Positions 33,449 to 45,137 of a stretch of 64,000 nt of DNA are shown in pieces (the stretch's first letter is position 1; each line of letters begins with the position of its first letter). The stretch comes from Sthenelais limicola (lineage: Eukaryota > Annelida > Polychaeta > Phyllodocida > Sigalionidae): assembly GCA_942159475.1 (NCBI GenBank), contig OW804102.1, forward strand, positions 36,276,873 to 36,340,872. Direction: 5' to 3'. The notes under the pieces were generated by a model that saw only the letters and a list, made by a program, of their open reading frames with translations, had not been told where the DNA came from and did not search any database. Position numbers and translations under genes: made by a program.

Positions 33449-33866
33449 ATATAATGTGGACCCCTTTTCACGAGAAAACCCTGTAGTATATGTCTTACGG
33501 TATATTCATTATAGGGTAGGTGGGGCGGGGGTAGGCATGCAGGGGCGATGTCGTCAAGGCCCCGGGCGACGACGACATACCGACGGCGACGAAGACAAGT
33601 GACCTTTGTTGTTGTGTTATCTAGGTCACTTTGACCCTGATTTCGCAAAAACAAGAGCACTAAAGCAAACGGCGGCTGCCTATTTTGGTAAACACTCAGG
33701 TTTCAGTTTGGTTTGTTGGTTTCAGCTTAGAGCTAATATATTGTGATATTACTCCAAGGTTTCAGTCAGTGCACGGTTTCACAGAAGCTGGCCAAGTATA
33801 ATATAAACCCCTTCCTTTGCCCTATGTCCATGGATGCATCTTTGCATCCCTCTTCTTTCCTAGATT
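33449..33866. other. unique stretch with GACGACGAC patch
   Basis: GGGCGACGACGACATACCGA near 33563-33582 is CpG-rich. No gene recognised. Confidence 0.35.
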
Positions 33867-34061
33867 CAGTCCAGGCCCAAACTTGAGAAAGTCCCTTCAA
33901 ACGAAGGGAAAGCCTCTCGCTTCAAACCACAAAGTACCATTATAAGTCCATTAAAACCGCAAAATGTCGTTATATTCCCATTAAAACGCCGAGTTCTAAG
34001 CCAGAAAACCCATTAGCAAAGTAGGCTGACATACCATTCTTGAGGGTTTGGACCTAGAGTG
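33867..34061 (+). mobile_element. family A MITE (A15)
   Basis: CAGTCCAGGCCCAAACTTGA to TTTGGACCTAGAGTG; flanks GATT/GATA form a duplication with one mismatch. Confidence 0.94.
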
Positions 34062-34540
34062 GATAGGGCAAAAACCTCATCAAGAGCTTTGGATTTCTGA
34101 TTCTTAAAGAAAAGGAAACTTAATGTATGCCTTTCTTCGAATGAATGAATGAATGAATGAATTATTAATTAATCAACGAATGATATATTCGAGACTATAA
34201 TCTAAATGGCTACATGTGTCTGAAAAAGGTTGTTCAGGTCTGTCAGCATGTACCGTTATCTAACCCAGCTCAGATCTATTCTATAGACCTGTACATTTAA
34301 GGCGTACTGCAGCAGTCGCAAGTTATTTTATTCATGAACTTAATCACATATCAGGTTAGAATACTTAATAGTAGAATAACAAGTTTTGATTATTACCTGT
34401 GTTGGGCATGAATTAAAAAAAGAAATACAATAATTTATTTGGAGAAATACATGAAATACAAACTTCAACTGTCCCCTCAATGTATAGCGATCTAACTTAC
34501 TCCACTTTAACACGAACTAAACTAAAAACGCAGTTGATGA

Positions 34541-34573
34541 CAGCAATGAGAGTAAATTTTACTCTCGTTGCTG
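34541..34573. repeat. loop-free hairpin
   Basis: CAGCAATGAGAGTAAA is followed immediately by TTTTACTCTCGTTGCTG, complementary apart from one T/G and one bulged base. Stem-loop RNA or cruciform potential only. Confidence 0.7.
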
Positions 34574-34650
34574 ACAGGTAACCCATGTGGACACACAATG
34601 TCACACAATTCCAGGTTGATGAGCCCCATGCAGCCTATATAGATGATGGC

Positions 34651-34701
34651 ATGACTCAGCAGTCACTGTTGTGACAGTCCGGTCACTGTTGTGACAGTCT
34701 A
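34651..34701. promoter_or_regulatory. AP-1/MARE-like site plus 20-bp tandem repeat
   Basis: ATGACTCAGCA (34651-34661) fits the bZIP MARE/ARE consensus. Two tandem copies of GTCACTGTTGTGACAGTC follow (34662-34701), each itself an inverted GTCAC/GTGAC. Confidence 0.4.
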
Positions 34702-34734
34702 TAGACTCATCTTATGTTACATGCTACAGTAATT

Positions 34735-34816
34735 GGAGTTCATGCACGAGCGACAAATGTCACCACAATGCGAGAAACAACGAGATCCATACGAGAGACA
34801 ACGAGATCCGTACGGC
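34735..34816. repeat. short tandem repeat
   Basis: GAGAAACAACGAGATCCATAC and GAGAGACAACGAGATCCGTAC (read in two parts) are adjacent near-identical copies of about 21 bp. Confidence 0.7.
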
Positions 34817-34988
34817 TATAACAGGACCTAATAAAGAGCACGCTTCCACCAAAGAAAGCGTCTATACAGGAACACTTCCGAGAGAGAAATAAAAGGGGGA
34901 TTCTTTATTTCTTGTCCAACATGGGGGATTCTTATTTTATTTATAGGCGGAACTACCTGTATCTTTTTTAAATTTGTTATAATATAAT

Positions 34989-35060
34989 TGTGTGTGTGTG
35001 GGGGGGGGGGGGGACAATTAATGTTGATTTCATTAAAAAAAAAAAAAAAAAAAAAAAAAA
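34989..35060. repeat. GT, poly-G and poly-A tracts
   Basis: A (GT)n run passes into a G homopolymer and, 21 bases later, into a 26-base A run (35035-35060). The A run is not preceded by a recognisable retroelement body. Confidence 0.85.
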
Positions 35061-35316
35061 TACTGTACCCCTGAAGTATCATTAATCGTGGTGGAATTAA
35101 ATGGCAAAAGAATCTGAAGATGAGTTTTCATGATTTTGGCCCTTCCAAAATGCAATTCCTCAATTTACGATCTCGGACAATAAGGACAAAGAAGACAAAG
35201 CTGCATCAGCTAATATATACTGTATGATACTTTGATAATATTTTCCTTGTACCACATGAAAATACCAGGTTTACCTGCAATTGTGTGCAATAAAAACTTT
35301 TATAAAAAAAAAAAAA

Positions 35317-35434
35317 GGACGTAACAACGCCGGTAAAGACGTGAACAACTATTGGACATGACGTCATGAAGGACGTTAGATTGGATAACGTCACAGAGGA
35401 CGCATAACGTCGGATAAGGAGGACGTAACGTAAG
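35317..35434. promoter_or_regulatory. cluster of ACGT-core (CRE-like) sites
   Basis: GGACGTAAC (35317), GACGTGAAC (35338), TGACGTCA (35359-35366, a full palindromic CRE), GGACGTTAG (35371), TAACGTCAC (35386), TAACGTCG (35405) and GGACGTAACGTAAG (35421) fall within 118 bp. It may be a homotypic bZIP cluster or a decayed short tandem repeat. Confidence 0.45.
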
Positions 35435-36553
35435 AAAAGGTTGATGGTTGACGCACATAAACGCCGGATCCAATCCCAAGCCTCCTATTAAACTCGGCCA
35501 TAAAAACACCAAGTCTCAATTCTCACCATTGTCCGACTAATCTTGACTTTTCAGCAGCTTCTGCGTAGAGAATATCTGATATCTTACTCAAACTTATCGA
35601 GCTTTTCTGCCTAAGTCTTGATTGTGGTTGATCCTAAAGGGGAGGTACCAGGGGGCGTTAACGAGGGGGGGGGGCGTCAACCGCTTTCTATTCCCCATTA
35701 AATTCATGACAACAAACTGTTTGTCCAACTGAAGGCCAGCATTTGGATGTCTCTGATCGTCATTAATAGCTTTAAAAAAGTGAAAGATAAAAAAAAACAC
35801 AAAACGAATATGTAAGATTTGGGCTAAGAAAACGACTTTAAAAGTTGTATTTCAAACTTGTGAATGAAAGCCTCCTCTGTAAACTATTTTGATGTACATG
35901 GTGACAATTGTGAAGCGTGTCTAAACTACCAAATAAAATGATATCGTTTTTTCACACAACAACAACAAAATCGCTATTTTACGTCAACTTTTAAACTACT
36001 ACAAATGTATAATATTACAAATTTATTTCGCCAATGAAATTTCCTCGCGTTATAATCATAATTAATTATTACAGAACCAGTCCATTACAGGCTTATTTCA
36101 TAATTATAACACCTTCTGAGAACTGTGGATTGGACCAAATGTCACCCCACCACCCGATGATCTCCGAGACGGTCTACCTTTAATAATAAAATTCAGGATC
36201 AGACCTTCTCCTTGCCTGGATCTTTTTCTCACACCAACCTAGATGGAGCTCTTTATTAAGATTTACTCCTCAAACCAGGCCCACAAATAAAGACTGGCAG
36301 TTCAATATGGCCAACCCCTCGCCATTCATCCCATTCTAAAGCATCATTGTTTATGTTTCTAGCCTAGCATGAAATCTAACCTCAACAGGCCGGGGTTTAG
36401 CAAGTATTATATAGCCACTGGAATGTTTAGACTTATAGGTTCCACATCAAACATCAATGGCTAGATGGGCCACCTTATTCAGGGCGTAGGACCATGAATA
36501 AGGGCATCTTAAAAATGAGTTGGAGCAAGCATACAAAGGGTGAACAAAGTCCT
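35435..36553. other. AT-rich unique stretch
   Basis: ACCAGGGGGCG near 35648 is a partial CTCF-like match. No gene or repeat family. Confidence 0.4.
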
Positions 36554-36792
36554 CAGTCTAGGCTCAGGGTTGGGAGAGTCCCTTCAAACTGAGGGAAAGC
36601 CTCTCGCTCCAAACCGAAAAATGCCATTATTATCCCATTAGGACAGAAAAATACCGTTATAATCCCATTAGGATAGCAAAATACTATTATAACCCTATTA
36701 GGACGCCTACTCATGGACCGGTAACTCCTTAGTGCAGTAGGCGTCCAATCACTGAATACCATTTTTATATGATCTGAGAGGAGTCTAGACTG
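36554..36792 (+). mobile_element. family A MITE (A16, 239 bp) with three internal units
   Basis: CAGTCTAGGCTCAGGG to GGAGTCTAGACTG, with a perfect TCCT duplication (36550-36553, 36793-36796). It is longer than other copies because the 30-bp internal unit ending in a CCATTAGGA-type sequence is present three times. Confidence 0.96.
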
Positions 36793-37230
36793 TCCTGTGT
36801 TGGGTAACATATATATGTGTTAATTAAACCCGATTTATTCCGATTTACTTTAATTCAAAAGCATATATAATTCGCCTAATACTGTAAAACGTAAAATGTG
36901 CATATTATATTAAACTAAAGAGTGATAAGAGAGAATGGCATTCCAAACAAGGCTTAACATTCCCGTGTCTGTTGACAACAACCCTTGTGTAGGCCTATAA
37001 TGATTAGATATTTTTGTAATTTAGAAGAGCATAACCATGATAGAGTAATCCAGCAAATAGGCAAAATGCCAGATGAGAACAGGTAGAATCTCCGCCCTGC
37101 CTTTTCATAAATGAGAATATTAGATCAGTGTAATAATCTATCGTTTTCTCTATTTAATTTAAACAACTTCCTTAAATCTTTGCAACTCTGTATTTGTTCA
37201 CTACATCCTACATCCACCCATACACCTAAA
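36793..37230. other. AT-rich unique stretch
   Basis: No feature recognised. Confidence 0.4.
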
Positions 37231-37241
37231 CTAAACGTACT

Positions 37242-37318
37242 GCACATGCGCACACATGTGCGGGGTTCGCATTTTCAATCGCAGGGACTGCATGATAATG
37301 ACGGCAAATGTCGTCTGC
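37242..37318. promoter_or_regulatory. NRF1-like palindrome and recurrent motif
   Basis: GCACATG (37242-37248) and CATGTGC (37255-37261) flank CGCACA, giving an inverted repeat containing an NRF1-like ATGCGCA. AAATGTCGTCTGC (37306-37318) follows, then GACGTGAGC. The local CpG content is above background. Confidence 0.38.
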
Positions 37319-40000
37319 CTCGCTAATGACGTGAGCAAACATCCGGTTTAGGGGCGGACATCCGAAAGTCGAAGCACTTGGGAAGATGGAGTATCCATCT
37401 GGTGGAACCTCGCGTGTATCAAGCAGCAAATGAAAATAATCGAGGGAAAATTTATGGCAGAGAGATCGTTCGTCCCCTCAATGGGTTCCAAACCCCTCCA
37501 TCGTTTCCGCTGCTCATGGGAAAGAGGGGGATTCCTCCTGTACCCACTGGCGTTCCCATGGGAACCAAGCGTCCAAAGACAAGTTTACTACGTCATGCAT
37601 CTTCAGCCTCTTGGAGAAAGAAAATCTGATGTCACGTCTTGGTCTGTTTTAAGGTTCTAATGGATTCATTAAAAAAATGGAGTTGATGTTCTCAAATTTG
37701 TCAAGAGTGATTTAATGTAATAGGAGCACACGAAGTGGACCCGTGACAATCGACAGCAAAATAAAATATTCAGTTATGCTTGATATATGTGGGTTCATAA
37801 TATAGTATATTATATCATACATATTTCGACAAACGATGAGTCTATATGAGCTTTAACTATTACCGAACATTTTATGATAAAAGATAACCCCTCGAAACTA
37901 TATATAAAATTCTGGTTGGAAAATATGTCACCAACTGCAATAATAATATGGAACTGGCAACTTTAGCAAGCCAGAAATCCATCAAACCAAAATTGTATTC
38001 AGACGATGGCCCAAAAGGCTATACTTTTAATATAAACATCATCCACCCTGCTATCACCCCTACACATAGCCCCTTAAGCCCCTCGCCCCCTACCCCTCGA
38101 CCGATGATAAAGCATTTTAATCAAATAGCACATATTGAGATCACCAAAGATCAAAAGGCTTTCCCCTGGGGGGAGGTGGGAGAGAATCCATTCAAAATGG
38201 AAGATCGGCCCCCAGAAGGTATAAACCCGAGCCTGTTAGGGGAGGATGGTAACATTTGGCCCCTCCCCCTCCCCTTCCTACCCCTCCCGCCTGAGTCCCG
38301 GAGTACTACTATTGCTCCTTTACCCAGTAATGTATCGCCAATAACCCCGGGCAACTTAGGGAAGCTTGGGGGGGGGGGGGGGGTACTCCAAGGTAGAAAC
38401 TCTTCATCTCTCCCATCTCATCTTTTTCATCAATCGTCCAATGAATGAATGTTTTGTAATTATGGAAAGATATAAATGCTAAGACTTGAAAAACGGATCA
38501 CATATTATGTCATTATAATCGCTCTCTATCGTTATAATTCAATATCTTATAGAGTGCCTTAGGTTGTGATGAAAACAACACTCTGTAAAATTGATATGCT
38601 GGATGAAACACTTTTCAAATCAAATCAAACTACCACAGTCTAATTGATGTGTATGTATGTAATAATAATAATAATAATAGATTTTTATTTCCATATTACA
38701 TTTACAATGTAGAATTAAAAGAGAGAAACCTATGGAAAGAGGAATAATCTCTGTGACAGTCACAGCTCTTCCGAATATCCCTTAAATTTTGTTTTATTTT
38801 GCTATCCCTATTGTTTGTACATCTATTTCTAGTTAAAATATAGACAGTGTCTAATATTGGACCTGCCTGCTACACAACAGTATAATGTAATTACAAAATA
38901 AAGTAAAATCAAGGCTAACTAAGTGAATAAAATAAAGTGAAAGTAAGAATCAAGGGTAAACTTGTTCAGCGCTATCCCTTTCTGGTGCATTAGCTTTACA
39001 GGCTAGATATGTGTACAGAGGTGGTTCTATATCGTTAGTCAGATAATATTGACTAATGAATGACAACAACAACATTAATAATAATAGTAATAATAACAAC
39101 CTGAGTGAGGTACCTCTTACAACCTCTTAAAACCAGACCACAAAACATACTATCTCTATAACACATCGATCGGGGTGTAGTTATTGTTTAGGTAATTTAT
39201 AAAGGTGTAGTATGTGTACTTCCATATATCAGTTACAATAGAGTGGAGCGGGGAGTAATTTGCCTTCTGTAAGAACACACAGGTCCAGCATGTAACCCCA
39301 TAGTCGTCTCAGTTCACATCATTAATACTATTTTCGAATGACTAATGTTATAAAAAATATAAATACAAATCTATCTAATTTTTTTATCCCAAACTAGACA
39401 TCGGAAAAGAGAGAAATACTATTCTCCCTGATCCTAAATCATAGCAAGGGAGGAGAATTAAAAACAATTTAAATCTATGACGTTCAGATTTATAACAAAT
39501 ATTTGAATATTTCTATAATGAAATACCACTAATCTGGTAAGTACCCCCCCCCCCCCCACCACTCCGGTAAGGTTTCCCTTCTTCCACCCTCTCCTTTATT
39601 CTCTCTAACAGGCTGGAGGTATCCTCAGACCCAAGGCAAGTGGCAGCCGTTAGATGCTATGTGACCCTTGTGCCGTTGATTGAAATGTATCATCGCGCTA
39701 GCCCCATCGCGCCATACTCAACTCACTGAACGTGTTGGCCGTGACCACGCATATATTGTAACTCCTCCTATCCTTCAACTGTCTCCCCCTCCACCAACAC
39801 CACCACCACCGCCGCCACATAAACCCTTTGAGGTGTAATCACTGCTAATTCTGACTTTAAATGTTGAGAGATTTGTAAATAGAGAGGATCCGGTGGCGTT
39901 GGCATTTTAAGTGTGAAAAACATGTCTAGATAGACCAACAGAAAGTTGAGAAGAATTCAAATTTAACATGGTAATAGATAATATGCCCCCCACAAGTCAA
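37319..40000. other. long single-copy stretch
   Basis: Frames at 37378-37660 and 37948-38448 (166 codons, proline-rich, ending in a poly-G tract) are unrecognised and have no supporting splice context. It contains poly-G (about 38368-38382), (AAT)n near 38660, and poly-C (about 39545). No mobile element identified. Confidence 0.4.
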
Positions 40001-40160
40001 TGCTCAGAGTGTATCTAATGTATGATCAGATAAAAATGGATGGGACGCCTACTGCGCTAATGGCTTTCCTGCCCCTGGAGTAGGCGTCTTAATGGGATTG
40101 TAATGGTATTTGAGGCTTTCCCTCGGTTTGGAGGGACACCCTCAACTCTGAGCCTAGACA
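40001..40160 (-). mobile_element. family A MITE (A17), left end decayed
   Basis: GGGACGCCTACTGCGCTAATG, TTAATGGGATTGTAATGGTA and CTCAACTCTGAGCCTAGAC are family A; a single internal unit. Confidence 0.87.
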
Positions 40161-40559
40161 CATACACATGAGTATTCACTGTATTATAAATTAACAGCTG
40201 TAAGAGTTAAGCTGTATTAAAAGAGTCCTAGGTCACCAGATCAGAATACAAACGAATAAAATAAATATTCTTTTACTGTAGTATGAAGCATAAATAACAT
40301 AACATGGCGAATCTAATCATACCTGAACTGCAAGTGGGGATTTATGTAACAAATACCCGGCTCGAATAACACCTATAACCCCTAAACCACTTCATATCCC
40401 CTTCCTCCTTGCGCAGAGAAATATATAGCCCAAATCCCAGCCATGGATCAAAGATTTAAAGCCACAACTCGCGCGCCGAGTCTTTACAATGTGTTCCCGG
40501 GCAGCCATTATATTTATGCGAAGAAGGTGAATAGATATTTTCCCATTTGGGCCGGATTT
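40161..40559. other. unique stretch
   Basis: GC content rises after 40400 (CGCGCGCCGAG, 40471-40481). No gene recognised. Confidence 0.35.
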
Positions 40560-40900
40560 ACTCCGGTAAATATGGCGCACCTTCTTTTCTTTCGCGTCTC
40601 ATAAAGCCACATAATGGCGGGCATAAGATGGCAGGGATCAAATAAAGAAGAACGCAGCAGACGGTAAATGGCGAATTTCTTTCAGGTCACATCTCGCGAT
40701 GTTTTGACCAAATATAATTCAAATAGACACATATTTTACACGCTCGGGGTCTTGGTTGAACTTGGATTAGGGTGTTGGGAGAAGGGGGCTGGCAGGGTTG
40801 ATCCCAGTTGGCTTTCGCCGCTCGCCTTGATGACATTTGATCAGTGAAGTACAATTGTCGTCTGGGTTTTCGCGCCAAATCTGTTGTTCCATTTTCACGC
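40560..40900. promoter_or_regulatory. CpG-containing block with YY1-like, E2F-like and recurrent motifs
   Basis: AATATGGCGCACC, TAATGGCGGGC, AAGATGGCAGG and AAATGGCGAA lie within about 110 bp (multiple YY1-like cores). AATTGTCGTCTG (40853-40864) is followed three bases later by TTTTCGCGCCAAA, an E2F consensus (core 40867-40876). Confidence 0.4.
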
Positions 40901-42535
40901 GGTCTCCGCCATGATAAATCAACCTCGGGGGATATGTAGTACAAAACAAACAAGAGAAACATACACTGGAGCTTATAAGCGAGCAGGATTATCCCGCTAA
41001 AATGCACTGAGGAATGATGAATAGTAGACAAAATAACCTCACAAAGACAACAGAATGAAAATATTTAGCAGTAATGGGGGATCCGAAGGCTGCAGCTACT
41101 AGGCTGGGCGGACGGTTGGTAGGTTGGATGGGCGGACATGTACCATGGTTTCTTTTATGGCCGAACACTTGGTCAACATATATCACCAAAGCTTTCAAAA
41201 CCTAAAAGCGTCCATAAAAGACACCCCATTCTTAAGTGCAGTTTTGATCCACTGCATTTGGGAACAAGCCTATCTCCTTAATCGCTCCCCATGCATATAT
41301 AGTTGTCACTATTGTCACTCTACCCTTGGTAGAAAGCCCCAGTTCCTTTTGGTATGTGTCAATCTTTATGACTTCATTTAAAAGAAAATATTTCTTCTTG
41401 TGAGAGGAGAGGACTACTCTAAAAGGTTGACCCCCACCGTTGCTCGCTGAAACAGCCACATTCCAATCAAGTCCGAATAAATTTACGAATAAATACCGGC
41501 TGCAGAATTTAAGAAATGCATTTATGAATGCGAACTTTCACTTAAGCCGGGGTAAATAAAATTTGGCACATTCTTTCAACGAGCATTTTTTTAACGGTAT
41601 TGTAGAAATAAAAGTCACCAGACGGAAAGTATTTTACTTGTGTTATTGCTTTCAGGTCTTGTGCACTTCTGGCTGGATCAGAAATAGAAGTGAATATGAG
41701 GAAAAGTGACGGAAATACAAGTTGAAACCATATGGGACTGGCGTTGTTTAAGCCACTTATTTCCGTGAAAATAAATAGACATGTAGACGATATTTCAAAC
41801 ATACAATGCGATCTGTAAATGTAGAGAAGGGGTGTACACATACTTCCAATGTCAATTGTTTTATATGGAAATAAAAGTTACTTCTACTATATGAGGGTGG
41901 GTACTTTGGTGAATTTTGGACTGAAATTCTTTTTCTGTATCTTAATACGCCAGAGTAGAAATCACTTTTCAAAAAGAAATATACAATAGAAATAGGATAT
42001 GATACCAGTCTTCACAAAGACAAAATACCAAATATATTAATATGTCAAGGAAATAATGATAGAATTTGGACGATTCATGAATAAAGGCACATACTTTTAA
42101 AATCATTTTGACATTAGTTTTTGTATCAAAAAAATAGGTTCTTTATCCTCGCAAACACCAATAAAATACTACAGTACATCAAAATTTATTACCCAACGCC
42201 CCACAAACGCAGGCTTTCTTGTTACCATGGAAATTAAGGCCCACGTGAGTGATTTTGATGCTGGGAATATAATGTAGAATGGCGGCCTGGCCTCGCTCAA
42301 ACTTGACAGGCCCCCAAAAGCAAGCGACTATAGTTTGTTGACACTTCTCGCCGACCGTAAGCTTGGGAGTATACCCGGCCTTAGACCCTTGATGACATAT
42401 GGGGCTATCCGCCAGGATAAAGTTGTCTATCAAGATCATCTCTGCCATGAAAGGAGGGCTTTTTCTGATTTTCTTACACCAGCCCCCGCCCCCTGAGTTG
42501 TCTATCACTGTGGTGTGCTCCACCTCCTCCTGCTA
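40901..42535. other. single-copy stretch without established gene
   Basis: Several overlapping minus-strand frames (40687-41972) are unrecognised. An X-box-like GTTACCATGGAAAT lies at 42221-42234 and AATGGCGGCC near 42280. Confidence 0.4.
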
Positions 42536-42536
42536 C

Positions 42537-42706
42537 AAGAGAGAGAGGGAGGGAGGGACAGAGAGAAGAGGGGGTGAGAGAGAAGAAGGAGGAGAGAGGG
42601 AGAGAGGGAGGGATGGACAGAGAAAGGAGAAAGAGGGGAGAGGGAACGGGAGAGAGAGACAGGCAGAGAGAAAGGGGGAGCGCACGACGGAGAAACAGAG
42701 AGAGCG

Positions 42707-42742
<36 letters not shown>

Positions 42743-42788
42743 GGAGAACGAATGTGTTCAGGGGGGGGGGGGGAGAGAGAGTAAACGA
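42537..42788. repeat. GA-rich polypurine tract with two G runs
   Basis: GAGAGA/GGGA repeats with an uninterrupted (GA)n near 42708-42732 and G homopolymers after it. The Arg/Glu and Ser/Leu open frames on either strand are artefacts. Confidence 0.93.
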
Positions 42789-43294
42789 TAATCTAAAAGT
42801 AATTTCCACCTCAAGATCTAGACATAAGGGGAGCCTTAAACCACTTAGTATGCTTGCCCCATAACAAGTGTGCGCCGTGTATTAAATATCCAAGAGAACC
42901 ACAAACCCTCAACCCACTACCACTATCGCATCGCCCTTTTACAGGGTTTAACAAAGTTCATCAAATCAGAGAGGCCCTGAATATATAACTTCGTATCTGG
43001 TTTCAGTGGAAAGAGGTGAATGCGAATATACCCATATAATATGCATGTATGCATTTATAAATAACCATGCGTTGTTTATTTATACTAATTTCAGCGTGTG
43101 AAGATGATTATGTTTGGGGACTCTTTGAAGTATTTTAAGTAATCTATTCTGACTATTTATGATCAGTATACTGAAAAATGTATTAAGCTACTTTTTGAAA
43201 CTGTAGATCTTATTGATTCACTTCCTCGAATTCCCTGAGAGAACTGGGAATGATCTTGGTAACCCCCTGACCCTTACTCCGACTATTTATTTAA
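42789..43294. other. AT-rich unique stretch
   Basis: No feature recognised. Confidence 0.4.
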
Positions 43295-43546
43295 GGCCCA
43301 AAAAAATAGGTGTGTTTCCGATTTACCCCCCGCCCCTATAAAAACCTTCCCTTATAAAATAACTTTTTAACCATACCTGATTTATTTTTTATTTTACCAT
43401 GCTTTACCTTTTGGGGGGATTTTTTGTCAAAAAAAGGCTAATAAAAACAGGAAAACAGTTTTTCCTGACCTGTAACTGTCAAAAAGCACATTTCACTAGT
43501 TTAAAACAACTATTGTTATAAAATAGACATTTTTTTCAGTGCCTGG
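43295..43546 (+). mobile_element. family C element, right end missing
   Basis: GGCCCAAAAAAATAGGTGTG is preceded by TAA. ACCATACCTGATTTATTT, CAGGAAAACAG, TTTTCCTGACC, ACTGTCAAAAAGCACAT and AACAACTATTGTTAT follow. Homology stops at TTTTTTTCAGTGCCTGG; the terminal repeat on that side is absent. Confidence 0.9.
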
Positions 43547-43862
43547 CTCATGTGAAATCTCGTCCAATAAAATTGGTTAAAACAAATCCTTCCAGTGAAA
43601 TAAAACAACCCCCATTTAATAGGCTTTTTATATATAGGTACTGGAGGCGGTGGTGCTGGTATCTCGACTCCATGCACTACTATAGGACCCAGGAGGACCG
43701 TCTAGCCTGCCTGAATAATATGTTTACATTTAATTTAATAAGGGTCCAAGACATGGAAGGGCCACCACCGACACCACCACCACCACCGCCACCGCAAGCT
43801 ATCCATGCCTTCCCCGTCACGTCAATCAATGAAATTAACATGCGATAGCATGCGACATGCAT

Positions 43863-43965
43863 TTGGCGGGAAGCACACCATGTGACATGACACGTGACAT
43901 GACATGTGACAAGATGACGTCGCCGTTGCCATGGTGACAGCGGTCAGTGGCCGCCTGTGATTGGA
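43863..43965 (+). promoter_or_regulatory. dense composite promoter-like element
   Basis: In order: E2F-like TTTGGCGGGAA; three E-boxes at exact 12-bp spacing (CATGTG 43879, CACGTG 43891, CATGTG 43903); CRE TGACGTCG (43915-43922); RFX X-box GTTGCCATGGTGAC (43925-43938); inverted CCAAT (ATTGG, about 43960). An ATG at 44029 is followed by GGAGCGG|GTGAGT, a possible tiny first coding exon with donor. This is the best promoter candidate in the window, but no downstream exon is identified. Confidence 0.42.
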
Positions 43966-44059
43966 CAGTTGATTGAGGGGGCAGAGGGAAGGGGTATCAA
44001 AGTTTAGACCCCGGGGACTTGGGGCGCCGATGGGAGCGGGTGAGTTTCTATGGAAACTC

Positions 44060-44693
44060 TTTCTGAGTTGCTCACTCAGGGATTACTGTTATCAGCCGAC
44101 TCGTGGGCATGAAGGCAATGCCCCTGAGATTTACTTGTTATCACTTGTAATAAAAAATATGACAAGCCTCTCGCCACGTTCTCAGAAACACGATCACGTC
44201 GAGAGAGAATATTTTTCATTTCATTTTTATTTCATTTTTTTCTACTGGAAAAGGTACAATGTCTTCTCTGGGCTGAAGTCTCAATCATCTTGATGTTCTT
44301 ATATTTTATACTCTGTGTGTGTGTGTGTGTTAGTTAGTTAACCGTTTGTGGATTTATTGTAATAGGTATGACCCTGTCATAGGTATATGTCTCTCCTCTG
44401 CATCTCAATGGTTAATGGGATATTAATACCAACAAATGTTGACAGATAAACAAAACTCTAAAGTGTACCATGGGTGATATACATTCGGACTTAAATAATG
44501 TTAAGTCTTCCCTTGATAATGTCACCGTATAATCTGTCCTAGTAGTTAATTATAGTTGACAAATTAACCAAACAAATGTCCCAGACTGCAGAATACTTTT
44601 ATATACTCTCGTTGATTATATGAAGAGGCACCATGCCCCTGGACAGAGTATCCATCTATACTCCCAGGTATACTGGCTGGTGACAATGGCTAA
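44060..44693. other. unique stretch with GT microsatellite
   Basis: (GT)n lies near 44314-44331 followed by TTAGTTAGTTA. No gene recognised. Confidence 0.45.
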
Positions 44694-44897
44694 CAGTCTA
44701 GGCCCAAAGGCGAGAGGGTCCCTTCAAACGAAGGGAAAGTCTCTCGCCTCAGACCGCAAAGTGCCATTATAATTCCATTTAGCATTAAGACCACAAAGTG
44801 TCATTATATTCCCATTAAAGGCCTAGGCCAGGACACCGATTAGCGAAGTAGGCTGGCATACCATTCTGATCTGATCTGAGTGTGTGGACCTAGAGTG
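44694..44897 (+). mobile_element. family A MITE (A18, 204 bp)
   Basis: CAGTCTAGGCCCAAAGGCGA to GTGTGGACCTAGAGTG; two internal units, the first extended by TTAGCA. Flanks CTAA/CCCC are not duplicated. Confidence 0.94.
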
Positions 44898-45137
44898 CCC
44901 CATGATATATTTTAGGGTAAAATAATATCTAAGAATATATTCAGAATCGATGAAATGGTGCAGATGGTATTTTTACCTCAGAAGAGTGCTGAGCCCTAGA
45001 TGGAACAATTGCTCGAGGGGTGAAATTCAGATTTTTCCCCTGCCAAGCTGATCACGATCTCTGCAGGGAAAGTGGAGAGTGGCAGGATCGAGAGAGAGAG
45101 AAATTTGAATATCTTTCTATCTACAATCGAGTAAAGG

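Noticed and set aside
35035..35060. Poly-A run as a retroposon tail
   Set aside because: No LINE or SINE body and no target duplication visible next to it; it adjoins GT and G simple repeats.
37948..38448. 166-codon proline-rich frame
   Set aside because: Composition follows C-rich and poly-G DNA; no family resemblance.
42399..42864. Arg/Glu-rich and Ser/Leu-rich frames on both strands
   Set aside because: Translation of (GA)n and G runs.
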